Positions 36,850 through 47,719 of a DNA stretch of 64,000 nucleotides are shown here, in pieces; within the stretch, counting starts at the first letter, position 1; each line of letters opens with the position of its first letter. The DNA is from Euwallacea fornicatus (Eukaryota > Arthropoda > Insecta > Coleoptera > Curculionidae), in contig NC_089554.1 of the NCBI RefSeq assembly GCF_040115645.1, positions 1,302,001 to 1,366,000 on the forward strand, read 5' to 3'. The position numbers and the translations under genes were made by a program. Under the pieces are notes generated by a model. The model did no database searches, was not told where the DNA came from, and saw nothing but the letters and a program-made list of their open reading frames with translations.

Positions 36850-38450
36850 CAGTCAGTCATAAAAGTATTCGTACACCCACTAAATTTCCCAAAAAACAAA
36901 GAAATACTAATGTAAAAAAAAAGAAAAAGAGTTACATATGAGATACCCTAAATATATTTATTTTCAATAATAAAAAAAAGTAAAAAATCAATGCGACAAA
37001 AAATAAATTAAAATGTACTTTTAAGCGATCATGAAAGTATTCGTACAGCGCGTCCCATTGGTTATTTTCCGGGTTTTACAAAAAAATTAGCGATAACAAT
37101 TTTTTCCTATTGTTGTTTATAGTAGTTTCTATGATATCAAAATTGTTGAATACACATTTGAAGCATTTAGTAAAAATGGGGCATAAAGGACAATAGTGTT
37201 CTCAAGATATTCGAAATTTAATTATTAAACTCCATAAAGAAAGAAAATACTATTCCGAAATTAACAAAATCGTTAATAGAAGTCGATCTACGATACAGTA
37301 TATTGTGAAGAACTACAAAGAATCGGGAAATGTGTATAAAAAGCCAAGATCTGGAAGAAAAAGAGTTTTAAATTTACGCGAAGAGCGTTTTCTTATTCAA
37401 AAAATCAGAAAAAACCCGAAGACAAGTGCTCCAATTTTGGCTAGTGAACTATCAAATATGAGTGGTAAAAATGTGCATCCAGAAAATGTCCGAAGGGTTC
37501 TACGATCAGCAGGATTTCACGGAAGAATGCCCAGAAAGAAATCGTTTATTTCTAACGCTAATCGGCAGAAACGACTCGCTTTCGCGAATAAATATAAAGA
37601 CGAGGACGAAAGTTTTTGGAAAAGAATTCTATATACCGACGAAAGCAAGTTTAACTTGTATGGATCAGATGGGAAAGGTAAAATTTGGCATCAGAAAAAC
37701 ACACCATTGGAGGCCAAAAATCTATGTTCTACCATTAAGCACGGCGGTGGCAGCGTTATGGTTTGAGGAGGAATGTCAGCGGCTGGGGTTGGAAGTTTGG
37801 CATTTATTGAAGGCAAAATGGATCAGTATCAATATATGAACATTTTGCGTGATAATATACCATTATGTGTGGAAAAACTGGGACTTCAAAATTGGATTTT
37901 ACAACAGGACATTGATCCAAAACACACCGGTCATAACGTAAAGATGTGGTTAGCCTACTATGTGCCGAAACTTCTTGATCATCCACCTCAGTCGCCTGAT
38001 CTAAACCCCATTGAACATCTTTGGGATCAACTGGAAAGAAAAATTCGACATCCTGATGTTCGAAAAAAAATTACAAGTCAAGACACATTAAAAATAGTTT
38101 TACAAGAACAATGGGACAAAATTACATTCGAAGTCACTGTAAATTTAGTTAATTCAATGCCTAGAAGGCTAAATGCTGTAATTTTAGCCGGAGAAGGACC
38201 TACAAAATATTAGTTCATTACCCAAAACCCGAAAATGACCAATGGGACGCGCTGTACGAATACTTTCGTGATCACTTAAAAGTACATTTTAATTTATTTT
38301 TTGTCGCATTGATTTTTTACTTTTTTTTATTATTGAAAATAAATACATTTAGGGTATCTCATATGTAGCTCTTTTTCTTTTTTTTTACATTAGTATTTCT
38401 TTGTTTTTTGGGAAATTTAGTGGATGTACGAATACTTTTATGACTGACTG
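36850..38450 (+). mobile_element. Tc1-like element 2 with about 230-bp IR/DR terminal repeats
   Basis: 1601 bp with TA at 36848-36849 and 38451-38452. The terminal inverted repeats are about 230 bp and nearly identical. Each holds two copies of a short direct repeat, outer CATAAAAGTATTCGTAC and inner CATGAAAGTATTCGTAC. This is the IR/DR layout known from Sleeping Beauty-type elements, where each direct repeat is a transposase binding site. Very similar TIRs indicate a recent insertion. Confidence 0.96.
37176..38213 (+). pseudogene. Tc1-like transposase, full length with two in-frame stops
   Basis: One frame from the ATG at 37176 to the TAG stop at 38211-38213, 345 codons, interrupted only by TAG at 37194-37196 (codon 7) and TGA at 37764-37766, where relatives have Trp (VMV-W-GGMSA). 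There is no frameshift. The N-terminus has a helix-turn-helix (INKIVNRSRSTIQYIV), then RSGRKR. DDE blocks: RILYTDESKFNLYG, WILQQDIDPKHTG (second Asp; the usual N is I) and PPQSPDLNPIEHLW (third acidic Glu, DD34E). The start could lie further downstream if the first stop is real. The copy is dead but nearly intact. Confidence 0.94.
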
Positions 38451-38598
38451 TATTTGTAAACAGTCCTGTATAATTTTTTTTGCAGTACATGGAAAAGCAA
38501 CATTAAGTTTGGCACATTAAATTATTGTCCTGCGGTTATTTTGTTGGGTGTCGATCGATCATCGTTCATCAATCGCTTCAGTTGTCATTATTTTAAAG

Positions 38599-39607
38599 AT
38601 GCCTAAACGACATTTAAGTGAAAATGAAATATGTATTACGTTCTGTCGGAATGCTTGAAGCTGAGTTATTCCAAGTTGTTACTGCCAGTGCCATGGAAAT
38701 CACTCACGGCGTTATCTCTCTCCTCTGGACCCGTTATCGAGCAACTGGCGGCGTACGAATTAGACATTTGAGTCGGCCAAAAGTAACAACTCCTCATATG
38801 GATCGTTATCTCCAATTGGAAGCTCGAAGAAATGACACTGTGGCTACAGCCCAATTAATTAATAATTTACACGGGACTCATAATGTAGATGTTCCAAGAA
38901 ATACCGTCTACTGGAGATTGAGACGATGTAATTTAGTTTCCAGAACGCTGCGGAAATGTCAATCTTTAAATTGTCGGATTCGCACCGCTTGTTTAGCGTG
39001 GGCTCAAGAACATGTCATATGGGACCACGGATCAATGGAGAGGCATTTTGTTTAGTGATGGGTCTCAATTCAATTTCAAACCAGACTTTCGAATTTGGAG
39101 ATCATCTAGTACAGGAAGTCGAATTAAACACGCACAGAAACTTTACAGCTACAGACGAGCTATATTAATGGTGTGGACAGGAAGTTCAGTTTGTCGTAGA
39201 AACAATCTCATTATCTTAAATCGTTTTTTTTTATCAGTATACAGTTAGGAACGTTCTAGAATCTGTTGTTTCATACAGAAACATCATCAGTCCAGATTTT
39301 ATATTAATTCATGATCGTGCCCCTCCGCATACTGCCAGAGTCACCAGATATTGGAAGAGCAAAACGTTCCAGTTTTAGACTGGCCCGTGCAATCTCTCGA
39401 TCTCAACCCGATTGAGCATGTTTGAACATACTGCAGAGAAGAGTTCGTCGAAACCAAAATGAGTTTCAAAACAGAAATCAGTTATTTCAAGCTTCTCAAC
39501 AGGCTTCGAATGATATTAATCGGTATGATTTGGATAATCTGTTCCTGAATATGGAAAGGTGTGGTGGGACTACCATAAATGCACGAAGAGAATACGGTAA
39601 ACCATAA
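38599..39607 (+). pseudogene. Tc1-like transposase pseudogene 3
   Basis: Starts MPKRHLSENE at 38599, then continues in a second frame (ELFQVVTASAMEITHGVIS, GGVRIRHLSRPK, LAWAQEHVIW), then a third (WRGILFSDGSQFNF, first catalytic Asp, with the usual following Glu changed to Gly). The second Asp block is degraded to HDRAPPHTA and the third reads LDLNPIEHV. At least two frameshifts and several stops make it inactive. Terminal repeats were not fixed; the element probably starts near 38490 and ends near 39740. It belongs to the Tc1 branch with the GGR-H-R-H-x-S-RP motif and is unrelated in sequence to elements 1 and 2. Confidence 0.85.
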
Positions 39608-41453
39608 ATTTGTATGTTTTTTTGAAGAGTTTTCAATAATTTCTTCTACTACAATTTATTTTTTGCATACCTTTAAATTGTTTTTTCTGCTTATTGGTGA
39701 ATAGACTTTTAGACAGATCCCTTGGTTTTGCATTTGACAAATTCAGATAAATATAACTGTCATAAATAAATTCAAGGCTTAGTTCAACGTGAACATATTA
39801 TTTATTGACAAAATCTAGATTATCCCTAGATTTTTAGCATGTTTGTATTGGTGTCAATGTAATGGGCGAAAAACTTCTCAGAAACGTCCTAAGGTGGAAG
39901 GGCCAACAATTCACCAATATCCAAGCAAAATATTTTATGCCGAACCACGTTTCCTAAATTTTTCGTACAAAATTGGAAATGTTTCACGGGTCTAAATAAA
40001 AAAATACCCGGCGCCAATGACTGATAGCTGAAAGATAACGCTTTTCGTATCTAAAGAATTTCAGTATAAACAACCGTTGCTGTTTACTTTTAACGTTAAA
40101 TCGCAATGCATAAATACGGTAAAATTAAGTAAACTTTTCTTGACTTTTCAAAGATTTTATCATCTCTTTATTAACTGATAAACTGAGCTATTTTTCACAG
40201 GAGTTAGCTAGGAACAGACGCAGCTAGACAAAAGACACTTTAAAAATGTCTTAATTAAATGCATTTTATTTCGTAATTAGTTACAAAAGAAAGTAGGTTA
40301 ATTACGTAACTCATTTAACAAATGCAACCAATGGCAACAATGGTGTTTCACCAAAAACTCATTCAAACTTTGATTAGATTAAAAACACCTCAGATCAATG
40401 TTCTCCCCGAATTTTTGCAATCATACTAAGCAGTAGAATTTGAAAGGAAATGGGCCAGATACGCTGGATAAAAGCAACAGTGACGACGATCGATAGCAGC
40501 AAAGGCTAAATGAATCCTGTAGCGGCTGCTCCTTATGCCATTACATCTCCTGTTGCATAAGGTATACAGGGGATATAGAAATCTTATTGCCCTCCTGAGG
40601 GTGTAATTGTACATGTCCTTAATTCACCTCTCTGATTCTCTCGGATCGCAAACACGTTGTTAGCCTGAACCTGAAATCCTACAAACTGGCCATTAATGGA
40701 CCTAAGGGACGAGCCATGTCCACGTAAACCAAACGAGGACAAAGTAAATGCAGTCGGCTCTCTAATGAAGGGCAGACCCGAATGAAATAAATTTCATGCC
40801 TCGTTCGAGTTTTCTATTGTGTCAGGAGATTTAATGCGAATTATAGTCGGACGGCAATTTAGTTCGGCTAATGAAGACTTCTATGATGTCCAAAGGGTAT
40901 TTAATGGGATTTTAGTGTCCCATGGCACGGTTGCTGGATTTAGCGTTCTGGCTCGGTGAAGTGTGAGGGATAGTTGTTTTTATTCAGAGGTTAATGAATA
41001 AAATAGCATTAGAGCACTGTTTGGGATATCCCATTGTAATTGCGTCTATTCAGGATATTTGGAAATGTTTCACACAATGCAAGTGTGTGGCGTGCAAAAC
41101 AAATGCGAATAATTGTGAGTATAGATAAGTTGGAAATGTTCAGTTATAATTAAATATTATAATCGTGGGTATAAATAAATGAATTGTTACGACGAGAACA
41201 AATCCCTTACGAAACGACGCTGGGCGATCACCCTGGAATCGATGCGACGGAGCGGCTGAGGGGCGGCGAAGCGACTTACATGGCGATGATTTGTAACCGA
41301 CTCTACAAACTGCTCGAGAAGTTTTTGGAATCGCTCTTGTAAAGAGTGGGCAACCTTTGTTGAATTTTGAATGACACGTTTCTAATGACACTGTCAATTT
41401 TCGCGCCAAGGCTTGATGAGAAAAGTTTTGTTAGAAGCCTCGGCTGGGAGAAA
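39608..41453. other. Intergenic stretch with possible conserved non-coding block
   Basis: No gene recognised. About 40600-41080 lacks transposon features, has balanced composition and repeated TAATG and ATTTAATG motifs. It looks like unique sequence and may be regulatory. About 41190-41420 is GC-richer than average and precedes the transposase relic at 41454. Confidence 0.35.
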
Positions 41454-42480
41454 ATGCATCACTTCACTTTAGAGCAACGTTCCGAAACACTGAAAACTTA
41501 TTATGAAAATGAGTCTTATTTGTCTTAAATATCGCGAAAACTGCGCAGGCTCTTCAGAAGAAAAAAGGCGTCGTCGATCGAAGATATTCGAAATTTTGTG
41601 AGCAAACTGCGTGAAATTGGGATGCTGGTAGATAGTGGTCATGTCCAGCATACCTATATCCGAGCCCATTGTGAAAATTATGACTTTTACGCTTCAAAGT
41701 GTACACGAGGATTGAGGAGCATCAAATCGACGCAGAAGTCGGCCACTCAACATTAATCGACTCACTCAGAGGCGGATTTTTCACAATGGTATGTTCACGT
41801 AAAAAAATACAATTCGTTCATGAAAATAAAGTGATCGATCTTAGTACTCGTTTTCTCTTCGCTCAGGTGATTTTGAACAAACTGAATGATTCGAATTTGA
41901 ACCGAAAAATAATCTTTTCGGACGAGACGCATCTTCACCTTGGCAGTCAGGCGAGTAACCAAAACTAACGCATTTGGTAGTTATATCATAGTTATATATC
42001 GTGGTCGAGAAATTAATTCATCCTCTTCGAGTTATGGTTTGATGCGGATTTTGGAATTGTGGCATTTTTGAAGTATTTTTCTTCAAAAACGACGATGGTG
42101 TCAACGTTTCCGTTGACGAAGATAATTCCAGAGACAGAGCCACCAATTTTTTTTGTGACCCGAATTGGATGAATTTGATCCGCGGCATTTTTGGTTTCAA
42201 TAAGATGAGATCACATCCCATACTTTACATGCCAGGATCAATATTTTGCGCACCAAGTTCAACAATCGCATTATCAGCCGTTTTGGCGATATAGACTGGC
42301 CGCCTTGCAGCCGCGATTGACATCAATGGATTTCTTTTTGCCGGGTACATTGAAAGGCAAGCTGTATGCTAATTGTTCACAGATAATTGATCACTTGAAT
42401 GAGAACATTGGCAAGACTATTGCCGAAATATGGCTGGAAATAATGGGGCAAGTACCCGATAATTAGTGTTCGAGAATGGT
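41454..42480 (+). pseudogene. DUF4817-type (IS630/Tc1-mariner class) transposase pseudogene
   Basis: Starts MHHFTLEQRSETLKTYYENE, like the opening of insect DUF4817 transposases. Later blocks, through frameshifts and stops, are RRKKASSIEDIRNFVSKL (helix-turn-helix), KIIFSDETHLHLG with ASNQN (first catalytic Asp), PELDEFDPRHFWFQ (second region) and ISRFGDIDWPPCS (before the third Asp), with a decayed C-terminus. The full span fits the 345-residue family length. TIRs were not found. Hairpin element 6 begins about 60 bp downstream at 42543, so its 3' end may have been disturbed. Confidence 0.75.
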
Positions 42481-42542
42481 CTATTGTCGAGACAATCGCG
42501 GCAATCTAAATAAAATCACATTCCATAGTCAATGGAAACTTA

Positions 42543-43689
42543 CAGGGTGTTCGGATTTGGAGTGTTTTAACAGGGGAATCTCATTTTCCGACCAGATAGC
42601 GAAAAACTAGCATACATGTCCAGATCTCGATTTTTGAGAAAACGTTAATGGCGAAAACCGTATTTCGATATCTTTACAGTCCACGGCGCTAGAGTTCGTT
42701 ATTCAAATTTTGGCCATTTTCAAAATTCATCACAACTTTTTGTTTAGAGCAATACTGAAGTAAAACGAAAACGTTTTTAAGGTACTTTTTCGATGTAATT
42801 GCAGTGGCGTACTCGGTTTTTTTTTACTACAACATATTGTTTTGTAAAAACCGACATACTTTTTTAATTTTAAATGAAAATCGCCGTTGGCTATGACTTC
42901 AGAAAAATGTCCATTTTCAACTATGTATGTTAATGTAAAAATAACTAAAGTATTAGATTTTTTGTGTTTATATTCAAGTTGATTTTACCATTAGCTGTCC
43001 AACATTATTTATTTGATGTTTTAATTTTTGCGTTGAAGATTTTACTGTTTAGTGTTAATTGGGTGTCGATTTTTCAAGTAAAAATAATAGATAACTATGA
43101 AAAATATGACACGATAAAATGTTTCATATTATCGAATGAAAACAAGCAGCCTATGAGTTATATTTCCATACAGTGACATCAACCAGATAGAAGACTGTTT
43201 GAGCAATTGAAAAATAATACAAAAAATTATGGAAACTTCAAAAAGTGTACACTACAACAATACATTTTAATCAAAAATAACGAAATTGAAGAACTAAATA
43301 TAATTGGAGAAGTTTTAGAAGATCCAAACATATCGTTTGTTTTTGAAACGAACTCTAGAGATACTTATATAGTTGAAAATGGTTTAAAAAGACATTTTTT
43401 GAACTTATGGTTTACTGTGATTTTCATTTAAAATAATAAACTTATGTCGGTTTTTCACAGAACGGTACGCTGTAGCAAAAAACTGAGTACGCCACTGCAA
43501 TAACATCGAAAAAGTGCTTTAAGAATGTTTATATTTTACTGCAATGTTATCCTGAACAAAAAAGTTATAAGGAATTTTGAAAATAGATGAAATTTTAAAA
43601 ACGTCCTCTGAAGGTAATCGAAAAATAAACCGGTAGTTTTTTTAATCCTTTTTAATTAAAAATTCAAATAAAAGATGGCCCACACTTTA
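42543..43689. mobile_element. Hairpin DNA element 6, about 350-410-bp inverted arms
   Basis: Left end CAGGGTGTTCGGA after TA (42541-42542). The left arm, about 42543-42960, matches the inverse of about 43345-43689. The best block, TTGCAGTGGCGTACTCGG at left and its inverse CTGAGTACGCCACTGCAA at right, is nearly perfect, and matches continue to ATTTTAAATGAAAATC near the loop. The loop is about 43000-43340. Two open frames (70 and 74 codons) lie here with no recognised family; one runs into the right arm. The outer right end has diverged. Confidence 0.85.
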
Positions 43690-44400
43690 TTTAGGGGAAA
43701 TTGCGTCAAAAACTATTTTGCATCGAGTGACGTTGTTGATCATATTTCTTCAAAAAATTGATATCACACAGAAGGTCCACCACTTCGTTGCAAACATAAA
43801 CGCTGTTTTCCATAAATGACGAAAGATGTACTATGAAGAAAATTTGAAAATATTTGATGCCAGGCTCGAATGAGCTGGTAGTTTGGCAGGAAAATTGCAT
43901 TAATTCACGAGACTTTCCATTGAAGGGTTTTCTATAGAAAATCCCTCAAAAGAAACAAACCAAGAGAAACCAAAAAGCATTAGTAAAAACTTGTCTAATT
44001 AAGCCTGAGGCTTACCCACCCGTAAGTTTGTTCATTTTGTAGAACTTCTAATCTTCGAACTTTGTTAAACTAAGTCATGTCGAGGTTTGCTTTCAAGGAG
44101 TACCTAATGATTATTATTTGCAAATACTTTTTAAAATTAAGGAAATGCTAAAACTATTTCCAATCATTTTTTTGTTTTAGCACTTCGAAGCAATTTTTTA
44201 ACCAAATTGTTGATCGTCGTATTTTATGCCAAAACACGTAGAACATTCGCTATGTTGGCAATTATATATATCAAATTTTATCCACCGCTTTCCATGATTT
44301 ATTTATATCATACATCCGTTTATTCGTAAATTTGTAGCATTAATCTCGCAAAAATTTGGATTTAAAATTATTATTTCCCTCCGGATGATATGCTATATTA
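43690..44400. other. Intergenic stretch, no gene seen
   Basis: Short spacer between hairpin element 6 and mariner copy B; nothing recognised. Confidence 0.5.
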
Positions 44401-44577
44401 CGAAGATAGTTCCAGAAGTACCCTACCTTACATAGAGAGGGCGATTTTTTGTTAAAAATTTGATTGGATTACCAAGACTTAACCTTTAAAAGCTTATTTT
44501 TATAATTTGAGGGAGCTACATTGGTTTGTATTGGTTTTCGAGCCGTTTTTAGTAAATGCTTTAGAGATGTTATAAAC

Positions 44578-46165
44578 ATGCAACAAATGGGTCATTGATA
44601 CGTGTTTCAATACTTTCATTTGAAAGATCTTACTCCATACAACATCAAAGCAGAGTTAGATTTTATTCTAGAGGAATCTGGCCCTTTGTTAATGTTAGGG
44701 ACTCTAAGTTATTTGTTTTTTGTTTCTATTTATTTTTATTGTTGTTAATGTTAGGTTTATTGTATATTAGCATTTATTCCCTTAAGTTACGCCTATGTAC
44801 TGCGATACTTATTCGGAGAATACCATCTGGGTGCCAGACCACATGGCCCATCAGGCCAAAGCTAAGGGTACGCTTTAGTTGGGGAATGTGCTACTAGTCA
44901 AAAGAAGCTTTCTCTATAGGGACTATTGCTTTGATGGTCAATTTGTTGGACCCGCAATATTCCCAGAAAAGCAACTAGTATAGATATTCCTCAGATGGCC
45001 ACGAGTTATGGGATTCGGTGTAGCCATAGCTTATAATGGTTCTTGGTGATGGTGCGCCCCTGGTTGGAATTCTTCGGGGTTAGTACTTAAGGGATAATCG
45101 GAGCAATTTTCACTCTCTTCTCTGCTCTTCCTTTTGTCTTGTCGGGGAAAGCTGCGTTGGTGTCGGGATGTGATCCGCATCATATCGTGTAACTCGCCCA
45201 ATAAGCATTCTCCCTCTTCTTTACTTAGACCAAGATTCTTACATTCTTTTGAGATAAGTGCAAAGTTAATACAGTCCATTTTTACATAAAGCAAAGTGTC
45301 TTTGTCGTGTTTCATTTATCGAAAGAAAACCCTTAACAGTTAATAAGTATAATGTATTGGGTGGCAGGGCTTAAACGCGGTCGTACCAACTATCAACACG
45401 AAATCCCCAGTGGTCGACCCAATGACGCTCCAGATCTGGCCTCTCTAGAAATTCTGGTAAAAGCTCATAAAATTGTACTGGAAAATAGACGTTTAAAATA
45501 GTACTGTACATCGTATTTTGACCAAACAATTCGATAGAAGAAAGCTGTATGCAAAATGGGTGTGGCGATTACTTGCCATTGATCAAAAACAGCACCTGGA
45601 GGTTCTGTCAAGGAAGTATTTGGTAAAGTTTCGTAACAATAAAACCGAGTTTTTACGCGGATTCATAACCATGAATGGAACATGGGGCCATCATTTCGCA
45701 CCTGAGACGAAAGAGCAGTCAAAATAATGGACTCAAAGGAGAGAATCGACTTCAAAGAAAGCGAATTCCATCTGCAGGAAAGGTAATGGCGTTGGTTTTT
45801 TAGGATGTACGTGGAATAAATTTTATTGAGTATTTCTCTAAAGCAAAAACAATAAACGAAGAGTATTATAAAAATTTATTGCAGCGTTTGAGCAAAGAAA
45901 TTAGGAAAAAGCGACCACATTTGTTTCGAACTTTTTCCTCAGTCGTTCGCCAGATTTAGCCCCCTTAGATTATTTTCTGTTTCTAAATGAATGAAAAAGG
46001 GCTGGTGGAGAGAGATTTGCCACTAATGAAGAGGTGGAGTCCGAGGTTGAGATCTGTTTTGAAACATTCGAAATTTCTTACTAATAACAATATAGAAGGT
46101 ATAGAACATTGCTGAGAAAAGTATGTCAATTTTAAAGGAGACTACGTTGAGAAATAATGTAAAAT
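44578..46165 (+). pseudogene. Mariner transposase pseudogene, copy B
   Basis: The ATG at 44578 is followed after six codons by a stop. Recognisable blocks after the LTR include KRGRTN-like LKRGRTNYQHEIPSG, KLYAKWVWRLLAIDQKQ, GFITMNGTWGHHFAPETKEQ (the first catalytic Asp of TMDETW is here Asn), KGKTI-like AKTINEEYYKN and LSKEIRKKRPHL. A deletion removes the second Asp block and joins directly to the SPDLAPLDYFLF-like block. The LTR interrupts codons shortly after the start. It is inactive by many lesions. Confidence 0.85.
44693..45338 (-). mobile_element. Solo LTR of an LTR retrotransposon
   Basis: 646 bp starting TGTTAGGG and ending CCTTAACA, the TG...CA form of retroviral-type LTRs with short inverse ends, flanked by the 5-bp duplication GTTAA (44688-44692 and 45339-45343). 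Mariner copy A keeps the empty site, CGTTAACG near 12457, at the matching position, proving insertion. No internal gag or pol is present, so the element was reduced by LTR-LTR recombination or this was a solo remnant. Several AATAAA signals near the end of the - strand suggest minus orientation. A 94-codon open frame inside (45031-45315, -) matches nothing known. Confidence 0.85.
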
Positions 46166-46229
46166 TTTATTTTTTTTTCTTTACATGTTAGGTTAGTTCG
46201 GGTTAGGGGTGCTTCTAAGACTCTCTTCG

Positions 46230-47719
46230 TATATTCACGGAGCTTCTTTCCCTGACAGAAAACTGATAATTTTGTAAATAGTGTACCACCTTATAAGGTT
46301 CTGAATGGAATAGTCAAATACATAATGCACCTACACAATAGTTTCGTACCTGCAGACGATACTTTTTGAATCGCTTTAAAATTCTAAAGATGCCGTGAAT
46401 TTAAGAGAGAACTAGAAGTCCGTCACTTTAGATGGAATGTAAACAGCCATTTTATGTTTACGTGCACTCTAAATGTGCATTTGGTATTCTTTACCGCCTG
46501 CATTTATAAGCTGATCGAAAATTGTGGTAGAGAATCTAGAATCTGTTGGTAAATCCTCTAGTGGATTTCATTTTGGGTGAAAAACTGAGGTGTGAGGGGT
46601 ACTTTTCCAGATAGAGTAAAATTATGAAGACGGAATTTTTGTTTTTTAATTTGCTTCTCATTGCGCTCACTGGAAGTTCGGACTGACTTCGAATAGATCA
46701 TGGTTCATGTTAAATGGGTAAAGTAGTGAGTTCCAATTTGCTGCTCATTAAATCTACTGAAATTACAACAAAAGCTCCTCTTTATTCGTATATTACCCAA
46801 AGTTGCATTGCACATACTAATATTACGGAAGTTTCTAGGAATAGCCCTTGAGAGATAAAGAAAATTTAAATGTAGAAATTTTTAAGCAGCCGAATATAAA
46901 ATAATCTGAACTTTTAATCATTGCGGATTTTCATCTTATCCTGTCTAATTAAACTGAATTTCGCTCTATGCAAAAATTCTTGAAAGTTTGTATGGAAGAT
47001 CGTAATATTTTACTTAAGTCTCTTCGAATCTCGGAAACGTGCCAGTAAACACAAAGGGAAGATAATGCACATTTCTGAGTTAACCTCAAGAAATTTAATT
47101 AACAATGTCAACAAAAATAACAATTAAGTCATCATGTATTTTTCGGAAGTGGAAAGGAAATACTGTTTTTTTGCTTGGTGAATGAGAATCAATTCTAATT
47201 GAATTTCGAATTAAGTGATCTTGAAGGACATTCGAAATACTCGAGTATTTATTGGATTAAATTTTAACTTAATTTAGAGTCATTTACAGTGAAATATTCT
47301 GAAGTATTCTTACTTCGCAAAGAAAATGAGTAAGAAAAATTACTGTTTCAAACAGTTTTAATTAATTGCTAGCAAAATCAACGACATAGATCTGAAACAT
47401 CCCATAGGGAGTAATTTAAAACGTCCTGTATATTTTTCCAAAATTGAGCCACGGTTACTGTTTGCAAAAAAGAAACTTACATTTTTGATAAAATTCATCA
47501 TCGGATTTCTGCGATTTTCGATAACTTGCATCGTGTCAACATTTTCCTAATAACTAATGTGTTAAAAAGAGATTTAATTTTCAACCTTGACGCTGATGAA
47601 CTTTACAAAAATGTGCTACAGATAAAGTCTTTTCTCGTTGCTCCCATAAAAACGATACTGTTGATTTCGTTAGCAGATGACTGTTCTGTTTAGAGTACTT
47701 TTGCTCTTAATCTAATATA
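46230..47719. other. Intergenic or intronic stretch, no gene seen
   Basis: A/T-rich DNA without recognised genes or repeats. If the PDE4-like exon at 49 kb is real, this is intron. Confidence 0.45.

Larger units (their letters stand above)
44401..46229 (+). mobile_element. Mariner element, irritans-like, copy B, split by a solo LTR
   Basis: TA at 44399-44400 and 46230-46231. The left end CGAAGATAGTTCCAGAAGTA and the inverse of the right end CGAAGAGAGTCTTAGAAGC match. Without the 646-bp LTR the length is close to 1.2 kb, like copy A, with which it shares long stretches of similar sequence. Confidence 0.9.

Noticed and set aside
45031..45315. 94-codon open frame on the - strand as a host or viral gene
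   Set aside because: It lies wholly inside the solo LTR (44693-45338) and matches nothing I recognise; LTR open frames of this length occur by chance.
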